Part shown: piece by piece, positions 54,218 through 63,385 of the stretch
How the letters are laid out: each line of letters begins with the position of its first letter
Numbering within the stretch: the first letter of the stretch is position 1
Assembly: GCA_031425695.1 (NCBI GenBank)
Contig: JANPJV010000300.1
Location: forward strand, 29,540 to 93,539
Source of the DNA: JANPJV01 sp031425695
GTDB lineage: Bacteria; Pseudomonadota; Gammaproteobacteria; Xanthomonadales; SZUA-5
Direction of reading: 5' to 3'
Length of the DNA stretch: 64,000 nucleotides
Translations under genes and position numbers: made by a program
The notes under the pieces: model-generated
The model's input: the letters and a program-made list of their open reading frames with translations, nothing else
What the model was told of the DNA's origin: nothing
Database searches by the model: none

Positions 54218-54730
54218 TCACTGTCCTCCGCGCACCACCCTTACCTGACTGAGTCTGTCCCGGCGGCCGTCGCCGTCGCTATCGCCGAAGCCGACGCTCC
54301 ACGCGTAATTCGCGAAGCCGGCACGTGGGGAGCTCGACCAAAAAACAGAACTCGGAGTGTTCGGAAACACCGTGTCGTTGATAGCTGGATTTGCTCGACA
54401 CTCCTCGACCAGGCCTCGCAACTCCTTAATATTGGGTAGCCGCCAGTCGCCGTGCCCTGCATAGTTCACGCTTTCGGCCAGCGCGAGCGCGGACGACCAA
54501 GGGTGTGCGCTGGCTTCGCCAACGCAGGAGCTTCCGTTCCAGTTCTGACCCTCGCTGCAACGCTTCCACATCAACGCTGTACGGGTGTCGGTGACGGTAC
54601 CGTTGCCGTGGTCCTGGTAGACGATACTCGGGTTGCTGGGCGGGATGTTGTTGACGCATTGCGCGGCAACGCATGATGGCGCGACGACCGCAAGAAAGAA
54701 CGCGCAAAATGCAACCATCGAGCTTCTCAT
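54218..54730 (-). CDS. Secreted DUF1566 (Lcl C-terminal-like) protein
   Basis: This 170-residue protein has a signal peptide (MRSSMVAFCAFFLAVVAPSC with cleavage near VAA-Q). The mature part is a DUF1566 domain: IVYQDHGNGTVTDTRTALMW, HGDWRLPNIKELRGLVEECR, NPAINDTVFPNTPSSVFWSS and a final VRVVRGG. Its domain is clearly related to the end of the 1217-residue protein upstream. DUF1566 domains occur in surface adhesins and secreted enzymes, probably binding sugars; function here is unknown. Confidence 0.85.
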   Translation of the reverse strand: MRSSMVAFCAFFLAVVAPSCVAAQCVNNIPPSNPSIVYQDHGNGTVTDTRTALMWKRCSEGQNWNGSSCVGEASAHPWSSALALAESVNYAGHGDWRLPNIKELRGLVEECRANPAINDTVFPNTPSSVFWSSSPRAGFANYAWSVGFGDSDGDGRRDRLSQVRVVRGGQ

Positions 54731-55149
54731 TGTTCGACTCCAGCAGGGACTTGAAGACTCGACGCGCAGGGTCGGCTTTGCATGTAGATCCTGCGCATCG
54801 CAGGACGTTTGAGTCGGGAGTTGATCGAGCGGTACTCGGACGCGCGCAAACAGTAGATCCGCCGGACTGCGCCATGAACCGTTGATCGTATCGCTGTGTG
54901 CAAAGCGTCGGGCGTCGGATTAGCCAATTCCCCTCCTACGCGCCGAGCCTGGTGAGGCGTCAGACCACGAATCTGTTCCGAACAGACGGCAGGCGTCCTC
55001 GCGCCCTGCGCACCCTCACAATTTGCGATTCTCATTGGTCGACGACCTGGAAGAGCACGATGCCTCCAGCCGGAAAATACCGACGCAGGGCCGGTGCTGT
55101 CCATGTTGCGGAAGACCAATGCGAGCTCACGCCTGAAGTACTCACTCCG
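54731..55149. other. Intergenic region (419 bases) between two DUF1566 genes
   Basis: Both flanking genes are on the minus strand. No frame with a ribosome binding site or family resemblance is visible. The separate signal peptides and long gap suggest a promoter for the smaller gene here, though no clear -35/-10 pair was identified. Confidence 0.4.
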
Positions 55150-58100
55150 TCAGTTTCCGCCACGCACCAACCGCACCCGATAGTAGGAGTTCCGGTTGGC
55201 GTTGCCAGCGTCGCCATTGTCGAAGTAGACGTCCCACGAGTAGTTCGAACTGCCGGCATGGGGCGAGCCGGACCAGAAATTAAAAATCGATGTATTGGGG
55301 AAGTAGTTGGTATCAATTGCCGGGTTGTGTCGCCCGAAATCGGCGATTCCCTCCAACTCTTTGACAGTAGGCATGCGCCAGTCCATCGCGCCGCATAGGC
55401 CTTGGGCGTTCACTGCCTGGGTAAACGTTTGCGTGTTACATGGCTGCGCGCCCAATGTATTGCCGCAAGAACTCGTGTTGCCGACACTGCCAGGGTAACC
55501 GTCCGGGCTGCTGGGGTTGTACCAGTTGTAAGTGTGGTTCATGTGCCGCTTTTGAGCGGCATTGTTGACTTTGACTTCCCAGACCAGACCGGTGAAGTTG
55601 TCGCGGGTGCAGGCCCAGTCGTTAGCCCCGCTGCCCAGTGCCGCACTGGCTGGAAGTGGCTGGCCGCCGTTGGATATCTTGGTGTAGTCGAATCCGGCAT
55701 TACCCGCACCGATCTTGGTCAACTGCCCCGCCGCCGCCAAAGCATCGCGGCCATAATGGCAATCTTGCCCTGCCGGGTGCCCGACACCACCGCAGCTAAC
55801 GGCATTGCCGTTGGTGGCATGTCCGCTCCAAGAGACGCCGGTATCGTTAAGCCTTCCAGTGACGGGTGGCGCGGAAGCTGTGGTAAACGATGCCGTGACG
55901 AAGCGCGGAACACCGCCGAGAACTTGCGCCATGGTGAGGCTGCACACCGTGGCCATGCCGGCACAAGCGCCGGACCAGCCGTTCCAAACCCCGCCGCCGA
56001 CGAGTTCGCGCGTGAGCGTCACGGGGGTGTTAATAGCAAACGGAATGCTGCATTGACCGCTGCACAGCGCATTGCCGGGCTGCACCCGTACCGCGCCAGT
56101 ACCAACGACCGCGAGATTAAGCGTGACTTGGTCTGGCACAATGAAGCTAGTGCTGAGGTACTCATATGGCCCGACGCGCCAATTGCACCAATCAGCGCTG
56201 AGGCCGCCGCAAGGTTTGAGTGAGGCCGAATGAAACCGTGAGCTAGGCGTGGCTTCATGCTTGATGCGAATGTTTGGACCGACATCGAGATCGTACCGCA
56301 CCGGCACGAAATTGACCGCACCATCGTAGCGCGTCGGAGTGCCGCCGTTATCAACCACGATGGAACCAGGGCCGGTTATCTCCAACCGCAATTTGCGGGT
56401 GCCCGCCGGGTCCGGATTATTTCGTTCCAGCCAATCGAGCACACGATTCATCGTGTCGTGGGTGGAACGTCTTATATCGTTGTTAATCGCCAAGTCAGAA
56501 TTGGCGACCAGGGGCTCAGCTCTATTGAGCCGATAAATTTGAGCACCGGAATGTTTGTAAGCAAATTCAAGCGTCTGTTTTTTCTTGGGCGTCACGCCAC
56601 CCGGTATGATCGCTGCCTCGGGATCGATGCTGCCCAAAACCCGTTCATATACACAGTTGCCCACACCTACGCCACCGATAATGGTGAGTGCGACTGAACC
56701 TGCCGCATAATTACTGCACGATCCAAACGCACACGACTGCGCCGGCGCAAAACGCTGACCCTGGAAGGAAATCAAACCATCCCCTTCGTCATAACTACTG
56801 CTGCCGACCACAACATCGTTCAATCCGATCAGGCTTAAAGTGGGTACAGGCAGCGGATATGTGTTGAATTGCCGCAAAAGGCTTGGGATGGCGCCGGCCT
56901 GGGCTTCTACACCGTAAAACTCTTTGAGCACGGCCGCGGTTGGACCGATGAAGGGGGCGGACTCTCCCGCTTGCCAGACCGACGAGTCCGGCATCCAGTC
57001 AATGACGCTGCCAGCAACCCCCTGCGCGCCGATGGGCAACAATGTGTCGTTTAGCACTGCAATGCTGTTGGCGATACCGGAATGTGGGGTGCCTAAAGTC
57101 AACAGACTTTCGACATACGGATGGCGCGAACTGGCGCAGCCTGCAACCGTCCCGGATATCGCTGGCGCGTTGGGAATCAAGCCCTGCAAATAAGTGCGAG
57201 CCACCAAGCCGCCGAAGGAGTGCGCAACGATCCGCACTTTCGCGTTGTTGGAGGTTTCGCTTCGAATTGCAACAATAGCTGCGGCAAGATCAGTAGCAAT
57301 ATCCTGGAAACGTGCATTGGAGCGATAGCGAAATTCATAGGCGGCTATTTGACTGCCGGCCAACGGCAGGCCGTGTATCAAGCCAGGCAAATTGCCCCAA
57401 GTGCCTGAGCCGCCGCCAAATACTCCGTCCAATGTATACCCATGAATGAACAAGACAGGAATCTTGCCCGCACAGTCAGTATTATTGCATCGCGCAGCAA
57501 ATGTCGAAGCCGTTTTCATGGTTGAAACTGGTCGGGCGGTGCCCAATGCCGGACAGATCATTTGCGCACCAACAGGGATCCGTTTGGATGGCACAACTTC
57601 ACCAATGTCATTAAAGAACCTCACAAAAGTCCCGCCGAAACAGTTTTTCTCGGACCAGCCTGTTTCCCAGTTGGTGTCCAAACAGGCGGCAGTGGTGGAG
57701 CGCACAGCATTGCCCGGCGTGAGTAATACCGAGGGCAAGGCCAATATCCGGTCGCGTGGCTGAGTGCGAAACACGCGCACATTTTGGTTATTGGCGTCTT
57801 GATATTGCACCCACTGCACATCGGTGCTAGCGCTGAAACTTCCGTTAGCAATCTGCATGCCAAGGCTGTTGTCGGGCGTCCACAACGTACCACCGGCAAC
57901 GCCGAAGGTCCCACTGCTTAGCACGCTTCCCGTAACAATTCGGTAGTTGTAGTCCAGATCGCGAAAGACATTGAGCTGCGCATTAGCGACGCGAATGCGC
58001 AAGGTGCCAGGCCCCACCGACTGTGCCGGTGGCACGCCATAACTGAGAGCGCCAGTGCTGCCGAGGCTGACCCATGCGGGGCCCTGCAGCAAGGTGTATT

Positions 58101-58803
58101 GCCAGCCGGCGGCGGGTGCCGGCAGGCTGGAACTGACGCTAAGCGTATATTGGCCGGCTTCGCCAATAATCCAGTCAGCATATTCCGCCGGCACGGTCAA
58201 TTCGTTGACGCCGCCATTGATATTTGGAAACGTTAGCGCCCACCTGGGTTCCAGCGTGCCATCGGCCAAGTCTGCGGTGATCGCAGTAACCCAGTTTTGC
58301 AAGCCGCCTTCAACATCCACCGCAGGCTGCAGTGGCGCATTGACAACATTGGGGCTACCGTTACGCCAATCCGCATCGATCAACCCCTTGCCACTGAGCA
58401 AAGTCACGGCCGCGGCCAAACGAATTTCAGCGGTAGCGCCGGTCACCAGACTTGAGCCCGCAACCGCTGTCACCAAGGTTGTAATGGCGTTCAAGCGTTG
58501 CGGCGCATCGGGCCGCTCCAGTAACAACCGAAATTCACCGATCAGCGGCGCACCGTCCCACTCGCCCCCGTAAACGACAATGAAATCGCCCATTTGGATA
58601 TTGGCGGCGGGGAACAAAGAGAAGGTGTTCCAGTCGCCAGTCGAAGCTGTCGCTTTGACGACCTCGCTGCCGCTACGCAGCTCGACCACCGCCCCGGTCG
58701 ACGGCGAACTGCCTACGTCCTCGAAGCTGCTACGAAAAACGGTCTGGGCGTGCACCGCTTGGACAAGCCCAAAGGCCGCGAACAATGCAAGATATCTCTT
58801 CAT
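55150..58803 (-). CDS. Large secreted lipase/esterase-like alpha/beta hydrolase with C-terminal DUF1566 domain
   Basis: This 1217-residue protein has a signal peptide MKRYLALFAAFGLVQAVHA. A 380-residue N-terminal region of beta domains follows. The alpha/beta hydrolase domain starts at about 450: oxyanion region KIPVLFIHGYTLDGVFG, nucleophile elbow RIVAHSFGGLVARTYL, and LLTLGTPHSGIANSIAVLND, as in triacylglycerol lipases. After about 850 come a Cys-bearing beta repeat (QPGNALCSGQCSIPF) and a DUF1566 domain ending VRLVRGGN. The serine is in AHSFGG. The GTG two codons upstream is possible, but the signal peptide favours ATG 58803. It likely acts outside the cell on esters or lipids. Confidence 0.85.
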   Translation of the reverse strand: MKRYLALFAAFGLVQAVHAQTVFRSSFEDVGSSPSTGAVVELRSGSEVVKATASTGDWNTFSLFPAANIQMGDFIVVYGGEWDGAPLIGEFRLLLERPDAPQRLNAITTLVTAVAGSSLVTGATAEIRLAAAVTLLSGKGLIDADWRNGSPNVVNAPLQPAVDVEGGLQNWVTAITADLADGTLEPRWALTFPNINGGVNELTVPAEYADWIIGEAGQYTLSVSSSLPAPAAGWQYTLLQGPAWVSLGSTGALSYGVPPAQSVGPGTLRIRVANAQLNVFRDLDYNYRIVTGSVLSSGTFGVAGGTLWTPDNSLGMQIANGSFSASTDVQWVQYQDANNQNVRVFRTQPRDRILALPSVLLTPGNAVRSTTAACLDTNWETGWSEKNCFGGTFVRFFNDIGEVVPSKRIPVGAQMICPALGTARPVSTMKTASTFAARCNNTDCAGKIPVLFIHGYTLDGVFGGGSGTWGNLPGLIHGLPLAGSQIAAYEFRYRSNARFQDIATDLAAAIVAIRSETSNNAKVRIVAHSFGGLVARTYLQGLIPNAPAISGTVAGCASSRHPYVESLLTLGTPHSGIANSIAVLNDTLLPIGAQGVAGSVIDWMPDSSVWQAGESAPFIGPTAAVLKEFYGVEAQAGAIPSLLRQFNTYPLPVPTLSLIGLNDVVVGSSSYDEGDGLISFQGQRFAPAQSCAFGSCSNYAAGSVALTIIGGVGVGNCVYERVLGSIDPEAAIIPGGVTPKKKQTLEFAYKHSGAQIYRLNRAEPLVANSDLAINNDIRRSTHDTMNRVLDWLERNNPDPAGTRKLRLEITGPGSIVVDNGGTPTRYDGAVNFVPVRYDLDVGPNIRIKHEATPSSRFHSASLKPCGGLSADWCNWRVGPYEYLSTSFIVPDQVTLNLAVVGTGAVRVQPGNALCSGQCSIPFAINTPVTLTRELVGGGVWNGWSGACAGMATVCSLTMAQVLGGVPRFVTASFTTASAPPVTGRLNDTGVSWSGHATNGNAVSCGGVGHPAGQDCHYGRDALAAAGQLTKIGAGNAGFDYTKISNGGQPLPASAALGSGANDWACTRDNFTGLVWEVKVNNAAQKRHMNHTYNWYNPSSPDGYPGSVGNTSSCGNTLGAQPCNTQTFTQAVNAQGLCGAMDWRMPTVKELEGIADFGRHNPAIDTNYFPNTSIFNFWSGSPHAGSSNYSWDVYFDNGDAGNANRNSYYRVRLVRGGN

Positions 58804-59038
58804 TTCCACTTACTCGAGCGCGACCCAATTGGGGAGGAGGCCCACGGCGCAGCTCAACGTCAGTCGCAGCGGGCCGACTTGGTCACAGCTTAACAGACGA
58901 TGAATTCAACGTTCGACCCTTCGCCTCCGAAAATCGCTGTGCTGGCCGCGCGCCGGAGAACGGGTCGGGACGAGCTGGGCCGACTTGGGAGAGTCGTCGG
59001 ATCGTCCATTCTCAGATGCCGATGGATGCCCTTGGGCT

Positions 59039-59968
59039 TCAGCGAACCGGGAACTGACCGGCCCCGCGAAACTGGTCGCTGGTGTCGGGCACATGCTCGT
59101 CGTTCCACGAATCGTCCCAGTCACGCGGCTCCGCGCTTTCGAGAATCAAGAGAGTAAGCACACGATCCCGGCCTGCGAAGGTGTGCTTGAACTCGCGCAG
59201 CTTCATGTGTTCGCGCTCCTCGGCACACCACAGCGCGGCGGAGCATTCCACGCCATCGAAGCACTGCGCGATGGCGTCGGCAGCTAGCGTTCCGGCGAAG
59301 GGTTCCTGCGCAGACTCGGTCTGCAGAACGCGGGCGCGGGTCTTGCGCGCGCTGCGGCTGGGCCACTGGTACTTGAGGAAGCCTTGGTCCCAATGGATCA
59401 AGATCGCGCGCTGGTCGGTGGCCTCGATGAAGCGTAAGCACAGCGCCTCAAACGACACTTGGAAATTGCGCGCGATGTCGCTGAGCAGGTGCAGGGTGAC
59501 CTTGCGCTGATCGCCGAGACGTTGTCGCAGCACATCCAGGGGCATCAGTAGATTGCTGGCAAACTCGTTGGCTTCGCGTTCGATGTTGCGGCCGTCGAAC
59601 TGACCGGAGGCCACGCCGCTGTTGTCGCACTCGAGCCGACTCTGCAGTTCTCGGTGCAAAACGAAGTGGCCCAATTCGTGGGCGATGGTGAAACGGCTGC
59701 GCTCCGGACAGTCGGGGTGCTCTCTGTGCAGAATGCCCCAGACGGCATGATCCTCCGGGTTGCGCACGAGGCTACCTTCGAAGCTGCCGATGTCGACTGG
59801 CTTCGGCGGGAGAATCTCCCTAACGCCTTTGCCAAACGGCGTTGTGGGGAGCAGGTTTCGAACGAGATCGAGATCGGTAGCCAGCGATTCCGGTCGACTG
59901 TCGATGGCTCTTAGCCACGTCAGTACTCGACTCGCAGCCTGGAAGGCGTTCGGCGGTGTCGCTCTCAC
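59039..59968 (-). CDS. ImmA/IrrE family metallopeptidase
   Basis: This 309-residue protein has the zinc motif RFTIAHELGHFVLHRE, with the third ligand in REANEFASNLLMPLDVL. This is the ImmA/IrrE pattern. The C-terminal half (ILIHWDQGFLKYQWPSRSAR and LREFKHTFAGRDRVLTLLIL) is of unknown fold. The gene overlaps the XRE regulator by four bases (ATGA). In known pairs the protease cleaves the partner repressor when activated, releasing a target operon. Here the likely target is the divergent two-gene unit. Confidence 0.88.
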   Translation of the reverse strand: MRATPPNAFQAASRVLTWLRAIDSRPESLATDLDLVRNLLPTTPFGKGVREILPPKPVDIGSFEGSLVRNPEDHAVWGILHREHPDCPERSRFTIAHELGHFVLHRELQSRLECDNSGVASGQFDGRNIEREANEFASNLLMPLDVLRQRLGDQRKVTLHLLSDIARNFQVSFEALCLRFIEATDQRAILIHWDQGFLKYQWPSRSARKTRARVLQTESAQEPFAGTLAADAIAQCFDGVECSAALWCAEEREHMKLREFKHTFAGRDRVLTLLILESAEPRDWDDSWNDEHVPDTSDQFRGAGQFPVR

Positions 59969-60312
59969 GGTTTCTCGCCGCCCTCGTTGCGGATGCGAAA
60001 GAGCATCTTCAGCGCGTCGCGATAGGTCTCCTTGTCCTTGTCGCTCATCCCGGCGTATTCCCGGAAAAACTGCACGTCCTCAGGCTTGGCTTCATGCGCC
60101 TCGCGCGGGGTGTCATCCATCAGGTCTTCGACGGTGACGCCGAAGGTCTTGGCGAGCAGGTACACGCGCTCGGCCGACGGTCGCTGGCCTTCCTTCATCT
60201 CCAGTTCCCAGATGTAGCCACGCGTGCAGCCGACCGCGTCAGCAACTTGCTGAAGAGTCTTGTTCTTGGCTTCACGCAAGCGCCGAAGCCGGGTACCGAA
60301 TGTCGTTGCCAT
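59965..60312 (-). CDS. XRE-family repressor paired with ImmA-type protease
   Basis: This 115-residue protein has an N-terminal HTH (FGTRLRRLREAKNKTLQQVA, DAVGCTRGYIWELEMKEGQR) and a short C-terminal part with SDKDKETYRDALKMLFRIRN. ATG 60312 is chosen because the HTH fold begins right after it; the open frame to 60375 would cross the operator. The XRE/ImmA couple is typical for mobile elements and toxin-like modules. It probably binds the palindrome at 60336-60352. Confidence 0.87.
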   Translation of the reverse strand: MATTFGTRLRRLREAKNKTLQQVADAVGCTRGYIWELEMKEGQRPSAERVYLLAKTFGVTVEDLMDDTPREAHEAKPEDVQFFREYAGMSDKDKETYRDALKMLFRIRNEGGEKP

Positions 60313-60335
60313 GGGTTTGCTTGTACCGGTCAGGT

Positions 60336-60361
60336 GTCTCAAAGATTGAGACGAAAGTATA
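60336..60361 (-). promoter_or_regulatory. Operator palindrome and -10 element of the XRE gene
   Basis: A perfect palindrome GTCTCAA-AGA-TTGAGAC occupies 60336-60352. On the minus strand a TATACT (-10-like, 60356-60361) precedes it, so the operator covers the transcription start of the repressor gene and suggests autoregulation. No good -35 match is present. The divergent plus-strand gene starts 197 bases away. Confidence 0.7.
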
Positions 60362-60548
60362 GCCACGAGATACAAGATGGGGACAGAGCGCTCTCCCTGA
60401 TTGACAAGCGCACAACGGATACCTAGCCTTCACATGTATCACGCCACATGACAAAGGCGAGGAGAATTACCTTCGAACACTAACAACCGTTGTGCCTGAT
60501 CTCGTGCTGTCCAGATCGCCCTGCCAGTCTTTTGAAGGAATGCTCGCA

Positions 60549-61775
60549 ATGAAGAAAACGTTTGTTGATGTCCTGCTCGAACTGCCGGTGGATGCAACCC
60601 TGCAGCAACTCCTTACCGAACACGCGTTGCCGGTGCCGCCGGGGTTCGCGTGGGATGATTCGCCCGTTACATCGCGTGCGCTCCTTGAATGTGTCCGCCA
60701 GTGGGGGGACATTTCCGCCAAGGATCGACTGGTCGGCGAGCTGGCCGCTTGCTTGCCGCTGGCTGACTCGCCGGGTCAGCAGGCGATCTTCCAGGTTGCT
60801 GCCAGCGACGGAAGTGCTTTGATCGGATTGGCGACCTGCAAGAGCGACCTGCATCGCGCATTCTGGCTCTACCGCCATCATCCTGCGCTGTTCGGCAACG
60901 CTCTCGACGCCGACTTTATCGAGCGTCGCGGTAGTCAGTCCCAGCAACATGCGCTGGACATCAAGCGCCACCCCAACACGACCAAGGCCGCGCTCACGGC
61001 CTTCAGCCAGGGTGTCTCCAAGTTCTACCAGCGCAGGCTGCATTGCGGCGACGGGGTCGAGAGCACCATCTTCCAGCGCAGTCCTGGCCTGTTCCTGCTG
61101 ACAATCCATGTCAAGGACTTGGCGACGATGCATCTGGAGTTCCAGGGCAAGTCGCTGACGCGCCGTGTCGGCAATCCCAGCATCCACGGCATGCTGGAAT
61201 ATTCGGAGAGGACGGGCGTAGTCCGCACGCTGATCCGTGGTGGCGCTGCCTTCCATCAGATGCTGGCCGGCGAGTTCGCAACGCACGTGCTGGGACAGGC
61301 GGTGGACGCGAGGCGCATCAAGCCCGAGAAGCTCGACCTCACGCAGTTTCGCGCCGGCGTCGATTTCCCGCAGGCCATCAAGGATGGCTTCGTGGCGGTA
61401 CAGCTCAAGCAGATCGCCGTGCTGAGTCCGACCGGCAGACTGAAGGTCGAGTGCACAGCAATGGCGGCGGCGGAGAATCAGTCGGTCACCGACCTTATGC
61501 ATGACGAGTTGTCCGCGCCGCTGGAAGGCCAATGGACGGTGACCGCGGTGCAGATCAACCTCTACTACCCGGGAGAGGCTGGACGCCGGAACCGCGTCGT
61601 GACCGCCGAACTGACGAGCATGGGCCGACTGCGGCTTCCTATGCGCGATCCGGCCATGAAGGCCAACGTCGAGCGTTACCTCGTCGAGAAAGGCATCCTG
61701 GCGCGCGGCCAGACGCTGGACGCAGACGATTTCCCGCAGGTTGACGAGCGGCCACACTCGACGGTCGAGGGTTAA
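60549..61775 (+). CDS. Unrecognised protein (408 aa), first gene of a divergent two-gene unit
   Basis: AAGGA (60535-60539) nine bases before the ATG at 60549 decides the start. The protein begins KKTFVDVLLELPVDATLQQL and contains QQHALDIKRHPNTTKAALTA, LFLLTIHVKDLATMHLEFQG, a Leu-rich GGAAFHQMLAGEFATHVLGQ, and PEKLDLTQFRAGVDFPQAIK. It has no signal peptide, membrane segment, or standard nucleotide-binding motif that I can recognise. It is followed closely by the zinc-ribbon gene and is divergent from the XRE/ImmA pair, so shared control is likely. Unknown function; an accessory or defence role is possible. Confidence 0.75.
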   Translation: MKKTFVDVLLELPVDATLQQLLTEHALPVPPGFAWDDSPVTSRALLECVRQWGDISAKDRLVGELAACLPLADSPGQQAIFQVAASDGSALIGLATCKSDLHRAFWLYRHHPALFGNALDADFIERRGSQSQQHALDIKRHPNTTKAALTAFSQGVSKFYQRRLHCGDGVESTIFQRSPGLFLLTIHVKDLATMHLEFQGKSLTRRVGNPSIHGMLEYSERTGVVRTLIRGGAAFHQMLAGEFATHVLGQAVDARRIKPEKLDLTQFRAGVDFPQAIKDGFVAVQLKQIAVLSPTGRLKVECTAMAAAENQSVTDLMHDELSAPLEGQWTVTAVQINLYYPGEAGRRNRVVTAELTSMGRLRLPMRDPAMKANVERYLVEKGILARGQTLDADDFPQVDERPHSTVEG

Positions 61776-61791
61776 CCGTTTGTCGGCGCAA

Positions 61792-62697
61792 ATGGAGTGG
61801 GCGCTGGTGTGCCGCTTGTTCGCCACCGGCACACCCGTGATGAAGACGCGGCTGTCGACCAGTGAGATCGACGTGCTGTCGCCGCTTGCCAAGGCGGTGA
61901 AGCCAACGTCGCTCAATGTCAGCATCGTGCCGTGCCCCTACTGCGGAATGAACGGCGGCGAGGTGCGGCGCGGTCGAAACGGCGATCTGGAGTGCTGCTG
62001 TTCCGAGTGCGGCGCTGTTCCGGTCGATGCCGACGACCTGGCGGCGTTTGCGCTCGACGAGCACTGGCTACACCGAAAGCTCCGGGCCGCGCTGGACATT
62101 CAGTCGGATGGCGGATCTTCGCAGCTCGCGCCAAGCGCATGGATGCTCGGGGTTGCCGGGAAAGTGCCAGTGGTGCTGACTCGCGACATTCGTCGACTCT
62201 GGCGCGAACCAGGTTTGCTGGATCGATTGCGCGTAAACAACGGACCTGTGCGCGTGATCGCGCCGATACGCCAGATCTCTGTGGGTGTGCCGATAGATGC
62301 GGGGGTGGAGTACGTGGCGCTGGAGGAACGATTCCAACTGCGAGGCGATGTTGTCTCGTTCATTGGCGCACCCGGGGCCGGCGTATCGCGACGCAGGAAC
62401 GATCCAACCGCGCCGGTGCACGGGCCGTTCTCGGGAGACTTCCGTCTGGTGTACCTGGATGGCGAAGACGCCGACCCGATTCGCTGCTCGAAAGCGCAGG
62501 CCGATGTGTTCCGGGCGCTTTGGGAATTCGAGGGCAAAGACCGCAGGGCGGAGGACGTGATGCAGCGCGCCGGGCGCCGCAGCAGCAAGCCCATCGACGT
62601 GTTCAAGGCGCATCCCGAGCCAAAGCGAGCCTACGAGGTGCTGGTCGTCACCAACCAGAAGGAAGGCTTGTACCGGATGCCTCGCGCGGCCCGGTGA
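61792..62697 (+). CDS. Unrecognised zinc-ribbon protein with winged-helix-like C-terminus (about 301 aa)
   Basis: It has an N-terminal zinc ribbon (CPYCGMNGGEVRR, then CCCSECGAVPVDADDLA) with four well-placed Cys. A middle part contains VPVVLTRDIRRLWREPGLLD and GPVRVIAPIRQISVGVPIDA. The C-terminal CSKAQADVFRALWEFEGKDR, EDVMQRAGRRSSKPIDVFKA and GLYRMPR resemble response-regulator-type winged helices. Start could be ATG 61792 or TTG 61780, 8 bases after GAGGG. It is 4-16 bases after the 408-residue gene. The predicted function is DNA or RNA binding; no homologue is recognised. Confidence 0.75.
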   Translation: MEWALVCRLFATGTPVMKTRLSTSEIDVLSPLAKAVKPTSLNVSIVPCPYCGMNGGEVRRGRNGDLECCCSECGAVPVDADDLAAFALDEHWLHRKLRAALDIQSDGGSSQLAPSAWMLGVAGKVPVVLTRDIRRLWREPGLLDRLRVNNGPVRVIAPIRQISVGVPIDAGVEYVALEERFQLRGDVVSFIGAPGAGVSRRRNDPTAPVHGPFSGDFRLVYLDGEDADPIRCSKAQADVFRALWEFEGKDRRAEDVMQRAGRRSSKPIDVFKAHPEPKRAYEVLVVTNQKEGLYRMPRAAR

Positions 62698-62766
62698 CCG
62701 CCGCCTCTCGGTTCTCTCAACCCGATTGCTGCTCCAATCGTCGCTGCCAACCGCTCTGCGCGACAC
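62695..62766. repeat. 72-bp dispersed repeat, copy A
   Basis: The block from 62695 to 62766 occurs again at 63882-63953 with one difference in 72 bases (C at 62704, T at 63891). Copy A includes the TGA of the zinc-ribbon gene. Flanks do not match. It may be the edge of an element or a short mobile or duplicated unit. Confidence 0.85.
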
Positions 62767-63009
62767 ACGAGGGAGCCGGCTTGAGCGGGCAAGACCAGGT
62801 GTTGGAGCATCGACGCCCAGCAAGCCCTCGTCAGTCAGAAAAGTGACTCGGTGCCTCGGCGGCTCGATACGCCTTACCGAGTAGAGGAACTGCCCCTCCA
62901 ATGTTCTGCCAGATTCGTCCTGGCGCTACTGGGTGTCCTTTGTCGTTCTTGTCGGGTCGTTGAACTGTGTCGCCGTTCGAAGCCCACGTAGACTCTGAGC
63001 TTCTATCGT
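62767..63009. other. Remainder of the 312-base gap before the secreted small protein
   Basis: No gene is seen after copy A of the 72-bp repeat. The stretch is moderately GC-rich with no obvious hairpin terminator. The genes converge here (plus strand ends at 62697, minus strand ends at 63010). Confidence 0.35.
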
Positions 63010-63354
63010 TTATGGCTCCTCAACCGGCGATTGCATCTGGATCGCAAGCGGGACCTCAACAGTGGCATCGGCCTCAAGGACGATGACGCCGCTTTGGGCC
63101 TGCGCGCCAGCAAAATTGGCAGTGACGACATAGGTACCTGCTGGAAGGTCCGAGAAAGAATATTCGCCATTGTCGTCTGTCAGTGCAACTTTGTCGCCAA
63201 CCGCGACCGTGGCCCCGGCAACCGCGACCGTGGCCCCGGCAACGGGTTCATAGGTTTCCGAGTCTCGTACAAGTCCCGTTATGGTTCCCGCGAATACGTT
63301 CGCCGACAGACCTGTATAAACCAGTATAAGTCGCATCCAGAACTTCGCTTTCAT
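63010..63354 (-). CDS. Small secreted carboxypeptidase regulatory-like domain protein
   Basis: This 114-residue protein has a signal peptide (MKAKFWMRLILVYTGLSANV, cleavage near FA-G). One prealbumin-like domain follows: GTITGLVRDSETYEPVAGAT, LTDDNGEYSFSDLPAGTYVV, and a C-terminal VIVLEADATVEVPLAIQM. Such domains occur as N-terminal parts of TonB receptors and enzymes; here it stands alone. An in-frame 21-bp tandem duplication (63201-63242) repeats VAGATVA. Confidence 0.8.
   Translation of the reverse strand: MKAKFWMRLILVYTGLSANVFAGTITGLVRDSETYEPVAGATVAVAGATVAVGDKVALTDDNGEYSFSDLPAGTYVVTANFAGAQAQSGVIVLEADATVEVPLAIQMQSPVEEP
63201..63242 (-). repeat. 21-bp in-frame tandem duplication
   Basis: Two identical 21-base units (63201-63221 and 63222-63242) lie within the secreted protein gene. 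They duplicate the peptide VAGATVA in the first beta strand region. Confidence 0.8.
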
Positions 63355-63385
63355 GACGATTTCCTTTTGATAATAAGCCTGCCTA

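Noticed and set aside
54727..55119. Minus-strand 130-codon frame in the gap between DUF1566 genes
   Set aside because: Arg-rich, no family resemblance, no ribosome binding site.
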